Shown: positions 51,834 to 62,725, counted from the first letter of the stretch. The stretch is 64,000 nt of DNA from Cyclobacterium sp. (GCF_014762705.1 NZ_JABURL010000016.1:28796-92795), one strand, 5' to 3'. Notes: generated by a model from the sequence alone, not told the origin. Numbers and translations are program-made.

Positions 51834-52928
51834 ATGGTACATGTAGATTTGATTGCAGGGGCAAGGCCCAATTTTATGAAAATTTCTCCCATCATTGATG
51901 CCATTAAAGCAGCTTCGGGAGATGGAAAAGCGATAACTTTTCGGCTGATCCATACCGGGCAGCACTATGACAAGAACATGTCCGGCAGCTTTTTCGAACA
52001 ACTGGGAATACCTGAACCAGACGTAAACCTGGGTGCTGGTGGAGGAACCCAGGCGGAACAAACAGCAGCCATTATGATTGGCTATGAAAAGTTGCTGATG
52101 GAATCCGGCAAGCCTGACCTTTGTCTTGTAGTAGGGGATGTAACATCCACCATGGCCTGTGCCATTACTGCCCAAAAGCTGCACGTAAAGGTTGCTCATG
52201 TAGAAGCTGGTATCCGGTCTGGTGACTGGTCCATGCCTGAGGAGATTAACAGGATGGTAACCGATAGCATTACCAATTATTTTTTCACTACCTCTGAAGT
52301 GGCCAACCAGAATCTCAGGGATGCGGGAATAGGAGGAGAAAGGATTTTCTATGTCGGCAACACCATGATAGATACGCTGCTCAAGCACCGGCCAAGATTT
52401 CAGCAACCGGAAGTCTGGAGTGAATTGGGCCTCGAAGATGGCAAATACCTGGTCATGACATTGCACCGTCCGGCCAATGTGGATCAGGAAGAAAAGTTAA
52501 AGGATTTAATTCAGAAAATTGTTGACCATACCCTGGATTTACCCCTGGTTTTTCCAGTGCACCCAAGAACGAAGAAAATGCTTCAAAATATCGGCATTAG
52601 CCACGAGCGGCTACACATGATTGATCCGTTGGGATACCTGGAATTCAATTATTTGGTAGAAAAAGCCAAAGCCGTCGTAACTGACTCGGGTGGAATTACC
52701 GAAGAAACTACTGTTATGGGCATTCCCTGTATGACCCTGAGGGACAACACTGAACGCCCCGAGACCATTACTCAGGGTACCAACGAACTGTTAGGTACGG
52801 ATCCAAAAGCCATTCCACCCGCTATGGAAAAATTATTCTCAGGAAACTGGAAAACCGGTAAAGTTCCTCATTTATGGGATGGTCAGACGGCAAAACGAAT
52901 TGTTGAAATTTTACTTGAAAAATTGTAA
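51834..52928 (+). CDS. wecB: Non-hydrolysing UDP-N-acetylglucosamine 2-epimerase
   Basis: GARPNFMKISPIIDA, TGQHYDKNMSGSFFEQL, VTDSGGITEETTVMGIPCMTLRDNTERPET. Confidence 0.95.
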   Translation: MVHVDLIAGARPNFMKISPIIDAIKAASGDGKAITFRLIHTGQHYDKNMSGSFFEQLGIPEPDVNLGAGGGTQAEQTAAIMIGYEKLLMESGKPDLCLVVGDVTSTMACAITAQKLHVKVAHVEAGIRSGDWSMPEEINRMVTDSITNYFFTTSEVANQNLRDAGIGGERIFYVGNTMIDTLLKHRPRFQQPEVWSELGLEDGKYLVMTLHRPANVDQEEKLKDLIQKIVDHTLDLPLVFPVHPRTKKMLQNIGISHERLHMIDPLGYLEFNYLVEKAKAVVTDSGGITEETTVMGIPCMTLRDNTERPETITQGTNELLGTDPKAIPPAMEKLFSGNWKTGKVPHLWDGQTAKRIVEILLEKL

Positions 52929-52955
52929 AAACGTTTAAAAAAAACATTTTACCCC

Positions 52956-53723
52956 TCAGACTTGCCCTTTCTGACAATAGAATATCATTTCGTTTTCAGG
53001 GAGGGCATGTTTTTTCAGGAAGTCCTGATGTAGCGTTTTTACAAATGCATTTTCCGTCACATTTAATCCCGATTTACTAAGTCTAAGAGCATAATCTCGT
53101 CCATATTTCCTTACATGGTCGCTTTGCCCAAATACTTTTTCACGAATGGATGGATCAGTAATGGTAGGATCCTCCAGGGTTTGTGCTAAATCGTATACCG
53201 GAGATTGTAAAATACCCCATCCTCCCGGTTTTAATACCCGCTTGATCTCCCTGCAGGCTTGCAGGTCGTCCGAAACATGCTCCAATACATGGTTACAAAA
53301 AAGCACGTCAAAGGTATTGTCCGGAAAAGGAATTTGGTGGATGTCCATTTTGACCTGAGCCAAAGGTGATTCCAGGTCACCAGTTATGTATTCCAGGTTA
53401 GGAAGTTTTTTGAACCTGTTTAAAAAACATAGCTCTGGTGCGACGTGCAAAACCTTTAGTCGTTTTTGAAAAAAATCTGTCTTTTCTGTCAGAAAAAGCC
53501 ACATGAGCCGGTGTCTTTCCAGTCCCAGGCAATTGGGGCAAAGTGCATTTTCACGAGCTACTCTCCCGTAGGGCAGGAACTTGCGAAAACCAAGGCCGCA
53601 GATATTGCATTGAACTTTATCTCCCCTGTAAAATACAGCGGCCATTCTCAAGAATACATGGCTAAAAAGCTGCAGGTATTTTCTTGGTATATGTCTGATG
53701 GTCCAACTGATCAATGATTTCAT
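52956..53723 (-). CDS. SAM-dependent methyltransferase (class I) with N-terminal Cys motifs
   Basis: FDVLFCNHVLEHVSDDLQACREIKRVLKPGGWGILQSP; CNICG and CPNC. Confidence 0.9.
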   Translation of the reverse strand: MKSLISWTIRHIPRKYLQLFSHVFLRMAAVFYRGDKVQCNICGLGFRKFLPYGRVARENALCPNCLGLERHRLMWLFLTEKTDFFQKRLKVLHVAPELCFLNRFKKLPNLEYITGDLESPLAQVKMDIHQIPFPDNTFDVLFCNHVLEHVSDDLQACREIKRVLKPGGWGILQSPVYDLAQTLEDPTITDPSIREKVFGQSDHVRKYGRDYALRLSKSGLNVTENAFVKTLHQDFLKKHALPENEMIFYCQKGQV

Positions 53724-53760
53724 GTGTTTATAATTGTTTCTTAATGGTCACATTGAATCT
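53718..53760 (-). repeat. 43-bp leader repeat, copy 1 (spans methyltransferase start codon)
   Basis: tttcatgtgtttataattgtttcttaatggtcacattgaatct; 41/43 identical to 63506-63548. Confidence 0.9.
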
Positions 53761-53878
53761 CGCATGCTTAATAATCATCCCAGTGTGTGACGTTCTCGTC
53801 ATGCTCGATTTCATCTGTTAATAATTTGTTTTTATTAGGTCATAACATGTCCCGGACCAAAGCGCGGGGAAGGCTGAA

Positions 53879-53905
53879 CCGAACTTGTTTCGGGGATCTT
53901 TTTTT
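53879..53905 (+). terminator. Terminator-like remnant CCGAActtgtTTCGG plus T tract
   Basis: 5-bp stem followed by ggatc and T7. Confidence 0.4.
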
Positions 53906-54168
53906 GTGAAAGTCTGGCATTTTGGATAATCATTGCTTTAGGTGTCCCTTGGGTCAGGCTCGACTTCATTAGGCAAATATAACCGGAACCATTAAAAAGC
54001 ACCTATAACAATTATAATTCATTTATTGTTAATGTCCATGCAGGAAAAAAGAAAAACGAATAAAATAGGTCGTTACTTACATTTTTATTTCAATGGCCAT
54101 ATAAAATGCTCATTGGAAGGTTCTTCAGTGATGAAAAGCTTATATTTGTATAATTAAATTAATATATA

Positions 54169-55518
54169 ATGAAAAAGAATCTAATATATGTTGCGATTGG
54201 TAGTGTGATCGTAATCGGAGCTTTATATTTTTTCTTTGCCTCTGGAAGTGCCGGAGTAGAGAACAATATTCTGGCTAATGTGAATAAGGGAGAGTTTAGG
54301 GTTGAGATCACCACTTCAGGTGAGCTTGAAGCCCTTCGCTCTGTTCAGGTTTTTGGCCCGGCAGAAGCCAGGAGATTTCGAATAGGAAACTTTACCATAG
54401 ACAAGATGGTGGATGAAGGTACAGTAGTCAAAAAAGGAGATTTTATCTGCTCAATTGATAAAACTGAACTTTTTGGCCGATTGGAAGACCGAAGGCTTGA
54501 TCTGGAGCAAACCAAAGCACAATATGAGCAGATTCAACTGGATACTTCGCTAAATCTGCGGGTGGAAAGAGACAATATTCTCAACCAGGAATATATCGTT
54601 CAGGAACAGGAATTGATTCTGGAACAATCCCAGTTTGAGCCACCTGCAATTATTAAGCAGAATGAATACAATGTAGAGAAAGCAAAACGAGAGTTGGATC
54701 AGGCAAGGGAGCGGTACAGGATTAAATCCCTGCAGGAGAAAGCCAGGATGTTGGAAATAGCCGCCAAATTAAGGGAGGATCAGCTGGAAGTAGACCAGAT
54801 GGTAGAGGTATTGGATAAATTTGTTGTGACGGCCCCACAAGATGGTATGGTCATTTATGTTGATTACAGGGGAAGTAAAGTGAAAGAAGGATCTCAGATC
54901 AGTACCTGGAATCCTGTAGTGGCCACTTTGCCAGACTTATCTACCATGCAAAGTATTACCTATGTAAATGAAGTGGATATCAGAAGGGTAAAAGTAGGAC
55001 AAAGGGTAGAATTGGGAATGGATGCTTTTCCTGACAAGAAATATACAGGGGAAGTGACCAAGGTTGCCAATGTGGGTCAGCAAAGACCCAACTCTGACGC
55101 CAAAGTTTTTGAAGTAATCATCGAAGTAAATGAAAGTGATCCCATGCTAAGGCCTTCCATGACCTCCAGTAATGCCATTATAGCAGATCAGCTTGATGAT
55201 GTAATATATGTGCCTTTGGAAGCCGTCAATGTTGAAAATGACAGCATCAATTATGTATACCTACGGAATGGGGTTAAACAGGAAGTATTGTTGGGATTAA
55301 CCAACGCCAATGATGTAGTTATTGAAAAAGGATTAAATGAGGGGGATTATGTTTATTTAAATACTCCTGATTGGGGAGAAAATCTCGCTGTAAATTTATT
55401 GGAAGAATTAAATGGGAAAAGAAATCAGGATAGTCAGGAAGAGGAAGAGCCGATAGCAGCGGCTAATTCTTCCTTTTCTTCTACTTCTCGTTCTGTATCA
55501 AAGAATTCTACGCCTTGA
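54169..55518 (+). CDS. HlyD-family periplasmic adaptor subunit
   Basis: Single N-terminal TM, coiled coil, lipoyl-like halves (VVKKGDFICSIDK, VTAPQDGMVIYVDYRGSKVKEGSQI). Confidence 0.92.
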   Translation: MKKNLIYVAIGSVIVIGALYFFFASGSAGVENNILANVNKGEFRVEITTSGELEALRSVQVFGPAEARRFRIGNFTIDKMVDEGTVVKKGDFICSIDKTELFGRLEDRRLDLEQTKAQYEQIQLDTSLNLRVERDNILNQEYIVQEQELILEQSQFEPPAIIKQNEYNVEKAKRELDQARERYRIKSLQEKARMLEIAAKLREDQLEVDQMVEVLDKFVVTAPQDGMVIYVDYRGSKVKEGSQISTWNPVVATLPDLSTMQSITYVNEVDIRRVKVGQRVELGMDAFPDKKYTGEVTKVANVGQQRPNSDAKVFEVIIEVNESDPMLRPSMTSSNAIIADQLDDVIYVPLEAVNVENDSINYVYLRNGVKQEVLLGLTNANDVVIEKGLNEGDYVYLNTPDWGENLAVNLLEELNGKRNQDSQEEEEPIAAANSSFSSTSRSVSKNSTP

Positions 55519-55561
55519 TTTTCAGTTTGTAAAAGACTGAATTCAAAAATTCTAGAAAAAT

Positions 55562-56875
55562 ATGTTTAATGAAAGGCTTTTGGCCAACTTCTACATCGCA
55601 TTTGAAGCGGTTTTGGCCAATAAAGTACGCTCATTGCTTACGGCTTTGGGGATCATTTTTGGGGTTGCTGCCGTGATTGCCATGCTGGCCATAGGCACAG
55701 GGGCCCAACAAGAGATCATGGAACAGATCAAACTTGTAGGTGTGAACAACATCGTGATCGAACCAGTGGTCGAGCAGACGGAGGAGAAATTGGATGAGAA
55801 CAGCAATCTGGAGAGGGAAAAAAGCAAATTTTCACCTGGTCTCAAGCTTGATGATGCAGCCGCTATTCGTAAAGTTATCCCCGGGGTCAATAGAATCAGC
55901 CCCGAAATAGTATTGGATACTTATATTGTCAAGAGTGGTGTCAGAAGGTCCGCCAAATTGGTCGGTGTGAATCCAGCCTATTTTGAAGTCCTTGATTTTG
56001 AGTTGAGGGAGGGGAAAATGTTTAGCGAAAAGAATCTTGTCAAAGGAGACCCTGTTTGTATCATTGGAAGAAACGTAGCGGCCAGATTTTTCCCCAATCA
56101 AAACCCAATTGGGGAGATGTTGAAAAGTGGCAATCAATGGTTGGAAGTGGTTGGTATTCTGGAAGAGAGGATTGTCTCGGAGTCCAGTATTTCCAAATTG
56201 GGAATCAGGGATTTTAACATGGATGTGTATATACCTATTCAAACCATGTTGATACGGTACAAAAACAGGGATTTGGTAACCGAAGCCCGTCTGAATGATG
56301 ATGACAGTGGCGGGTCCAGAAATTACCACCAAATAGACAAAATGGTCGTTCAGGTTGCTGAAAGTGAGTTGCTCAATCCCACCGCAGAGGTACTGGCCAA
56401 GATGCTGGAGCGGAGACATTTTAATGTGGTAGATTTTGAAATCACCATTCCCGAACTATTACTGAAGCAACAACAGCGCACCCAAAATATTTTTAACATC
56501 GTTTTGGGAGCCATTGCAGGTATTTCTCTACTGGTTGGAGGAATAGGTATTATGAATATCATGTTGGCTTCAGTGATGGAAAGGATAAAAGAAATCGGCC
56601 TAAGGCTTTCGTTGGGAGCAAAAAAGAACGATATTGTGAATCAGTTTCTATTTGAATCCATTATGATCAGTGTTTCCGGCGGCTTGATAGGTGTGATTTT
56701 GGGCATAGTGTTGGCCCATTTGGTTTCTACTTTTGCCGATTTCCCTACTGTAATTACCCTGAGTTCCATAGTATTGTCCTTTGGAGTGGCAGCCACAGTA
56801 GGTTTGGTTTTTGGTATTACCCCAGCCAAAAGAGCCGCCAGTCAGGATCCGATAACATCTTTACGCTATGAATAA
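55562..56875 (+). CDS. MacB/FtsX-type ABC transporter permease
   Basis: VRSLLTALGIIFGVAAVIAMLAIGTGAQQEI, LLVGGIGIMNIMLASVMERIKEIGLRLSLGA; no Walker motifs. Confidence 0.95.
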   Translation: MFNERLLANFYIAFEAVLANKVRSLLTALGIIFGVAAVIAMLAIGTGAQQEIMEQIKLVGVNNIVIEPVVEQTEEKLDENSNLEREKSKFSPGLKLDDAAAIRKVIPGVNRISPEIVLDTYIVKSGVRRSAKLVGVNPAYFEVLDFELREGKMFSEKNLVKGDPVCIIGRNVAARFFPNQNPIGEMLKSGNQWLEVVGILEERIVSESSISKLGIRDFNMDVYIPIQTMLIRYKNRDLVTEARLNDDDSGGSRNYHQIDKMVVQVAESELLNPTAEVLAKMLERRHFNVVDFEITIPELLLKQQQRTQNIFNIVLGAIAGISLLVGGIGIMNIMLASVMERIKEIGLRLSLGAKKNDIVNQFLFESIMISVSGGLIGVILGIVLAHLVSTFADFPTVITLSSIVLSFGVAATVGLVFGITPAKRAASQDPITSLRYE

Positions 56876-58358
56876 AACCGCTACTCTATTTCTGGCCATG
56901 ATATTTTTTCTGGCCATTTTTTCTGTGCAAGGTCAGGAGACCGTAAGTTATACCCTCGATGATATTATTGCCCGCGCCAAGTCCCAATCCCCTGCGGCCT
57001 TGAGGGCAGATACCCGAAGGGAGAACCGTTATTGGTTTTATCGGCTGTATCAGTCCAATTTTAACCCCCAGCTGCGTCTTGAAGGCACACTCCCGCAATA
57101 CTCTCAGGCATTTAACAATGTCACCCAACCTGATGGTACGATTGAGTTCCGCGAGGTAAGGCAAAATCTGGTGGATTTGGAATTGGGCCTCAGGCAGGTA
57201 ATCAGCCCTACAGGGGGTATCATTTCGGTAAACAGTTCTACCAATAGGTTTGATAATTTCCTGGCAACTGATGGTTCCAATCAAACCCGTTGGAGTGGAG
57301 TACCTGTAAATATACGGTTGAACCAACCTATATTTGCCTATAATCCCTACAAATGGGACCGGAAGATAGAACCGATCAGGTTTGAAGAAAGCAAAAGAGA
57401 ATTTGTAGAGGAGATGGAAGAGATTAGCCAGTTTGTGGCTGAAATGTTTTTTGACTTTTTGGTGGCCCAGGTCAATCTGGATATTGCTACCAAGAACCTG
57501 GCTAACTCCGAAGCCATACTGCAAATCGAAAGGGGCAGGTACAATATAGGAACCACCTATGAGGACAAGCTATTGCAGGTGGAGTTGCAGGTATTAAAAG
57601 CCAAACAAGGCGTGGCACAGGCCAGACTGGATATGGAAGCTCGTTCACTAAGACTAAAATCCTATATCGGACTGAATGAAACCGTTAGCTTAAATCTGGC
57701 CCTTCCAGATGATATCCCCGAATTTGATGTCAATGTGGAGGAAGCCATAGAGTATGCCTTTCAAAATAGGTCAGATGCCATAGGGTTTGCCAGACAGCGC
57801 CTTGAGGCACAGGCTGAGGTGGCCCAGGCCCGAGGAGACCGCTTTCAAATGAACCTGAATGCCAGCTATGGATATAACAAGGCCGCTTTGATGTGGGGGG
57901 AAATTTACAACAATCCCAATACCCAGGCTTTAGTCAATCTAAGCATTCAGGTTCCCATTTTGGATTGGGGCAGAAACAAGGCCAGAATGAGTATAGCCAG
58001 GTCCAATCAGAAGCTGACTGAATACGAAATTGATCAGGAGATCATCAATTTTGAGCAGGAAATCTTTACTCGCGTTCGAAATTTTATCATGTTGAAAGAC
58101 AGGCTGGAGATCACCAAAACCTCCGATGAAGTAGCTGAAAAACGGTACGAGATTTCTTTCCGCAGGTATCAGAGTGGGAATGTATCCATTACAGACCTGG
58201 GCATTGCCCAGGAGGATAAAGATATCAACAGAAGGCAATATATAGAATCTTTGAGGGATTATTGGACAGCATATTACGAACTCAGGGGACTTACCCTCTA
58301 TGATTTTGAGAATCAGCAATTGTTGTATACGCCGGAAATGAGTTTCCAGGAAGAATAA
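56868..58358 (+). CDS. TolC family outer membrane efflux protein
   Basis: Signal peptide, two long helical-repeat halves; overlaps the permease stop. Confidence 0.9.
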   Translation: MNKTATLFLAMIFFLAIFSVQGQETVSYTLDDIIARAKSQSPAALRADTRRENRYWFYRLYQSNFNPQLRLEGTLPQYSQAFNNVTQPDGTIEFREVRQNLVDLELGLRQVISPTGGIISVNSSTNRFDNFLATDGSNQTRWSGVPVNIRLNQPIFAYNPYKWDRKIEPIRFEESKREFVEEMEEISQFVAEMFFDFLVAQVNLDIATKNLANSEAILQIERGRYNIGTTYEDKLLQVELQVLKAKQGVAQARLDMEARSLRLKSYIGLNETVSLNLALPDDIPEFDVNVEEAIEYAFQNRSDAIGFARQRLEAQAEVAQARGDRFQMNLNASYGYNKAALMWGEIYNNPNTQALVNLSIQVPILDWGRNKARMSIARSNQKLTEYEIDQEIINFEQEIFTRVRNFIMLKDRLEITKTSDEVAEKRYEISFRRYQSGNVSITDLGIAQEDKDINRRQYIESLRDYWTAYYELRGLTLYDFENQQLLYTPEMSFQEE

Positions 58359-58364
58359 ATGGTT

Positions 58365-58817
58365 TCAATGGGGCCAGGGCCGGGTAATTCTTTCCTTGAT
58401 ATAGGCTTTATAGGAATTGCCCAGACAGTAAATTCCTGCCCCAAACAGCAGGCTAATGTGGAAAAGCCCATTGCTGTATATTCCGAAAATAGAATTTAAG
58501 GCTACCATAAAGGAATCAGTTTGCAATACGTTATCCCTTACCCAGCCGATCGAAAATACTATTCTGATAAAGATCGACAATAATGCCAGAATCCCACCTG
58601 CCAATCCAAATAGGGGCCTTTTATAGTGTATCAGCAAGCCGAATGCTGCAAAGGTTTCAATTCCAGCCAGTAAAATGGCCCAGAAAAGATTGTATTCCAG
58701 AGCACCGATTAATTTTAACTTCGTGAACCCACCAAATAAAAGCAGACATGCCAGGGAAATCCTGATGATATGACCGCCTATACTTTCCGTCTTAAGATAT
58801 TTCAAAAATTTTTCCAC
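58365..58817 (-). CDS. Small integral membrane protein, DoxX/DUF417-like
   Basis: Four TM segments; ISLACLLLFGGFTKL. Confidence 0.5.
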   Translation of the reverse strand: MEKFLKYLKTESIGGHIIRISLACLLLFGGFTKLKLIGALEYNLFWAILLAGIETFAAFGLLIHYKRPLFGLAGGILALLSIFIRIVFSIGWVRDNVLQTDSFMVALNSIFGIYSNGLFHISLLFGAGIYCLGNSYKAYIKERITRPWPH

Positions 58818-59017
58818 CCTTCAATTTAAGAATTAAACCCAAATAATGCTTAAGGAAAGCGTAAAAACTCAAAAATAGGAACAAATGCCCATAAGCGACA
58901 TACCTTTTTTGGGTAAAGGATTTTCTGGTTAAGGATTATATTATCCCTTACTTTCCCGTCTCCTGATTGAGTTCTTTTGAAGATGGGTTTTTATTTAATC
59001 TGGTTGCCTGTTTTGCA

Positions 59018-60469
59018 TTAAAATTCCGCATTACCCGGGGTCCTGGGGAATGGAATCACATCCCTTATATTTCCCATGCCTGTAACAAACTGCACCAGGC
59101 GCTCAAAACCCAGCCCAAATCCTGCATGGGGGGTAGTCCCAAACCTGCGCGTATCCAGGTACCACCACAACTCTTCCTGACTGATGCCAAGTTCATCCAT
59201 TCTTTCAGTGAGTTTGTCCAGTCTTTCTTCCCTTTGGGAGCCGCCTACAATTTCACCAATCCCTGGAAAGAGTATATCCATGGCGGCAACGGTTTTTCCA
59301 TCTTCATTCTGTTTCATGTAGAATGATTTTATGGCTTTGGGATAATCTGAAATGATGACCGGCTTTTTAAAGTGTTTTTCTACCAGATACCTTTCGTGTT
59401 CGGACTGAAGATCTGTTCCCCAGTCGACTATGGGAAAAGAAAATTTCTTCTTTTTATTGGGTTTGGAATTTTTAAGGATTTCAAAGGCTTCCGTATAGCT
59501 GATTCTGACAAATTCATTTTGGGTCACGAATTCCAGTCTTTGCAACAAACCCATTTCGCTCCTCAATTCGGCTTTTTTCTCTTTTTCCTCTTCTGCAGCC
59601 CGGTTGTCAAGAAAAGCCAGGTCATCTTTACAATTTTCAAGTGCAAATTGGATGATATATTGAAGGAAATCCTCAGCCAGGTCCTGATTATCCTCAGCAT
59701 CATAGAAAGCCATTTCCGGTTCTATCATCCAGAATTCAGCCAGGTGGCGGGTAGTATTTGAATTTTCGGCTCTGAAAGTTGGGCCGAAGGTGTATATTTC
59801 GGAAAGGGCCAGGGCGGCCAATTCGCCTTCAAGTTGGCCGGAGACCGTAAGATTTGTTGCCCTTTCAAAAAAGTCCTCCCCGAAATTGATGTTATTGTGC
59901 TCATCCCTGGGAGGGTTTTTAAGGTCAAGGGTGGTTACCTGAAACGTTTCACCAGCCCCTTCTGCATCAGATGCGGTGATGATTGGCGTATGGATGTAAA
60001 AGAATCCTTTATCATGAAAATATCGGTGCACGGCAAAGGCCAGGTGATGCCTGATTCTGAATATGGCACCAAATGTATTTGTTCTTACTCTCAAATGGGC
60101 ATTTTCTCTCAGAAATTCCAGGGAATGTTTTTTGGGTTGAATAGGGAATTTCTCGGGATCTGCTTCTCCCAGAATTGCTATCTGATCGGCCTGTATTTCA
60201 GTTTGCTGTCCTGATCCCTGGGAAGATACAATGGTGCCACTAACTTTTATGCAGGCACCTGTATTGGCTTTTTTTAATATTTCCTCGCTGATTTTTTCCG
60301 GATCTGCCACCACCTGGTAATTTTGTATGCAAGAACCATCATTCAGGGCAATAAAAGTTACATGCTTGTTGCTTCTTCTGGACCTTACCCATCCCATTAA
60401 AGTTGTTTTTTCGCCTGCTGAAGCGTTTTCCAGCAAATATTTTATTTTGATCCGCTTGTTAAATGCCAT
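59018..60469 (-). CDS. asnS: Asparaginyl-tRNA synthetase
   Basis: [80 protein letters not shown]. Confidence 0.97.
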   Translation of the reverse strand: MAFNKRIKIKYLLENASAGEKTTLMGWVRSRRSNKHVTFIALNDGSCIQNYQVVADPEKISEEILKKANTGACIKVSGTIVSSQGSGQQTEIQADQIAILGEADPEKFPIQPKKHSLEFLRENAHLRVRTNTFGAIFRIRHHLAFAVHRYFHDKGFFYIHTPIITASDAEGAGETFQVTTLDLKNPPRDEHNNINFGEDFFERATNLTVSGQLEGELAALALSEIYTFGPTFRAENSNTTRHLAEFWMIEPEMAFYDAEDNQDLAEDFLQYIIQFALENCKDDLAFLDNRAAEEEKEKKAELRSEMGLLQRLEFVTQNEFVRISYTEAFEILKNSKPNKKKKFSFPIVDWGTDLQSEHERYLVEKHFKKPVIISDYPKAIKSFYMKQNEDGKTVAAMDILFPGIGEIVGGSQREERLDKLTERMDELGISQEELWWYLDTRRFGTTPHAGFGLGFERLVQFVTGMGNIRDVIPFPRTPGNAEF

Positions 60470-60647
60470 GTCTGATTTTTCTTTTAAGATAAACTACCTG
60501 AAAGGATACTTATAAAGTGAATGCAAAAAAACGATATAATAAGCTTTTTATCAAAATTTTGATCTTATTTCCTAAATTTGAGAATTCAAAGGAATTTGAG
60601 GCAAAACAAAAAGCTCAAACATAAACCAACATTAGGTTAACATATAT

Positions 60648-62102
60648 ATGCAGAAACTGAATTTAAGTCAGATCTTATCTCAAAAACTGTCTCCCCAACA
60701 GATACAGTTTATCAAACTTCTTCAGGTTCCCACCGCTGAATTGGAAACCCGTATTGAAGAAGAATTAGAGATTAATCCAGCATTGGAAGAGGGAAAGGAA
60801 GTAGACTCCGACGATCAGGCCGATGATTTTCAGGATTCCGCTGAGAATTCGGAGGTAAAAGAGGATAAAGACATAAATATTGAGGAGTACCTGAATGAAG
60901 AGTATGGTGGGTATAAGATGCAGGGAGATGGCAATTATTCCAATGATGAAGAAGAGCGGGATATGCCACTTTCCAGCTACTCTTCTCTTCATGAACAACT
61001 GCTTTCCCAGCTTAATTTTTTAAAATTGGATGAGACGCAACGCATTATCGGAAAGCAGCTGATTGGAAGCATAGAGAATGATGGATACATCAGGAGAAGT
61101 CTTGAGGCCATTATCAATGACCTGGCTTTCAGCCAGAATGTGGAGACAGACCTGGATGAAATCGAAGAAATCCTGATTAAGATCCAGGGTTTTGAACCCC
61201 CTGGAATTGCTGCCAGAAATTTGCAAGAATGCCTGATCATCCAATTGGAACGGAGGGAAGATCCCCATGAACCTTTGGTCCAGAAGGCAGTTTTTATTGT
61301 ACAACATTGTTTTGAAGAGTTTACCAAAAAGCATTACGACAAAATATTAAAAAAGGCAGGGATAGACGAGGAAGAACTCAAGGAGGTCATTCATTTGATT
61401 ACCAGGTTGAATCCCAAACCCGGAGGGATCTCGGATGGCATGGTCCGGAACCATTATGTGATTCCCGATTTTATACTGACTAATATCAATGGGAAGTTGG
61501 AGATTACCCTGAATTCCAAAAATGCGCCGGAATTGAAGGTAAGCCGGTCTTATTCAGAAATGTTTAATGCATACGATAAAAGTAATAAGAAAGATAAAAA
61601 GCTAAAGGAAACCGTCAGCTTTGTGAAGCAGAAACTGGATTCGGCCAAGTGGTTTATTGATGCCATCAAGCAGCGGCAACAAACCCTGATGAAAACCATG
61701 CAAGCCATTCTGGATTACCAGCAAGAATTTTTCGTGGACGGAGATGAAACCAAATTGCGTCCCATGATTTTAAAGGATATTGCTGAGCGAATTGATATGG
61801 ATATATCCACCGTGTCAAGGGTAGCGAATAGCAAATCCATACAAACAGAATTTGGTGTGTTTCCATTAAAGTATTTCTTTTCGGAAGGTATTGCAACTGA
61901 CGGGGGAGAAGACGTCAGTAACCGGGAGGTGAAGAGCGTACTCAATAAAATGGTGGAAGAAGAGGACAAAAGAAAACCGCTTTCCGATGACAAGCTGGTT
62001 AAATTATTAAATCAAAAAGGTTATAATATTGCCCGACGAACAGTGGCCAAATACAGGGAACAATTGCAGATTCCCGTGGCAAGGCTTAGAAAGGAGTTAT
62101 AG
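60648..62102 (+). CDS. rpoN: RNA polymerase sigma-54 factor
   Basis: LSPQQIQFIKLLQVPTAELETRIEEELEINPALE, DISTVSRVANSKSIQTEFGVFPLKYFFSEG, RRTVAKYREQLQIPVARLRKEL. Confidence 0.97.
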   Translation: MQKLNLSQILSQKLSPQQIQFIKLLQVPTAELETRIEEELEINPALEEGKEVDSDDQADDFQDSAENSEVKEDKDINIEEYLNEEYGGYKMQGDGNYSNDEEERDMPLSSYSSLHEQLLSQLNFLKLDETQRIIGKQLIGSIENDGYIRRSLEAIINDLAFSQNVETDLDEIEEILIKIQGFEPPGIAARNLQECLIIQLERREDPHEPLVQKAVFIVQHCFEEFTKKHYDKILKKAGIDEEELKEVIHLITRLNPKPGGISDGMVRNHYVIPDFILTNINGKLEITLNSKNAPELKVSRSYSEMFNAYDKSNKKDKKLKETVSFVKQKLDSAKWFIDAIKQRQQTLMKTMQAILDYQQEFFVDGDETKLRPMILKDIAERIDMDISTVSRVANSKSIQTEFGVFPLKYFFSEGIATDGGEDVSNREVKSVLNKMVEEEDKRKPLSDDKLVKLLNQKGYNIARRTVAKYREQLQIPVARLRKEL

Positions 62103-62725
62103 TGTATAGAAAATTGGCAATGGGGATTTCTGTGGTTTTTCAGCCTCTATTGATCCCCTCATTAATGGTAGTTACTTTATTTTATATTGTACCTGAAGCA
62201 ACTGTGGTACCTCAAGCAGCCAAATGGTCCATTTTACTGCTTATTTGCTTTGCTACTTTTCTGGTGCCGCTTCTGGGTTTATTGGGCATGAGATTTTCTG
62301 ATACCATTCAGAGTTTTCATCTTTCAGACCAGAGAGAGCGGTTGGTTCCTTTTGGTCTGGTGACAATATTCTATTGCATGACCGCCGGATTTTTTTATTG
62401 GAAGCTAAATATTGATGAGCTTTTGATAGTTACCTTAAGCATGGTCACTTTTTGCCTGGTGGCACTGACCTTGGTTACTTTTTTCTGGAAAATCAGTGCC
62501 CATCAAATAGCTATGGGAGGTTGGGTGGCTTTAGTGGCCGTATTGTCCATGAAATTTTATTCTGCACCGATGTTCTATTATTTGTTAGCGATCATTTCCA
62601 TCAGTGGTCTGGTCGGGACTTCCAGGTTATACCTCAATGCACATAAGCCATTAGAAGTTTATGCTGGTTTTGGTCTGGGTTTCGCTATTAATTTTTTTGC
62701 CTATTACTATATTTTACTGGCATAA
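62102..62725 (+). CDS. Conserved membrane protein, PAP2-like C-terminal half
   Basis: Multiple TM segments; SRLYLNAHKPLEVYAGFGLG; GTG start overlapping the rpoN stop. Confidence 0.7.
   Translation: MYRKLAMGISVVFQPLLIPSLMVVTLFYIVPEATVVPQAAKWSILLLICFATFLVPLLGLLGMRFSDTIQSFHLSDQRERLVPFGLVTIFYCMTAGFFYWKLNIDELLIVTLSMVTFCLVALTLVTFFWKISAHQIAMGGWVALVAVLSMKFYSAPMFYYLLAIISISGLVGTSRLYLNAHKPLEVYAGFGLGFAINFFAYYYILLA

Noticed and set aside
51798-52466. 222-aa ORF antisense to wecB
   Set aside because: The + strand frame is an unambiguous UDP-GlcNAc 2-epimerase; antisense product has no recognisable features.
56886-57524. 212-aa ORF antisense to the TolC-family gene
   Set aside because: Shadow ORF; same reasoning, and the TolC frame overlaps the permease stop in the expected operon manner.
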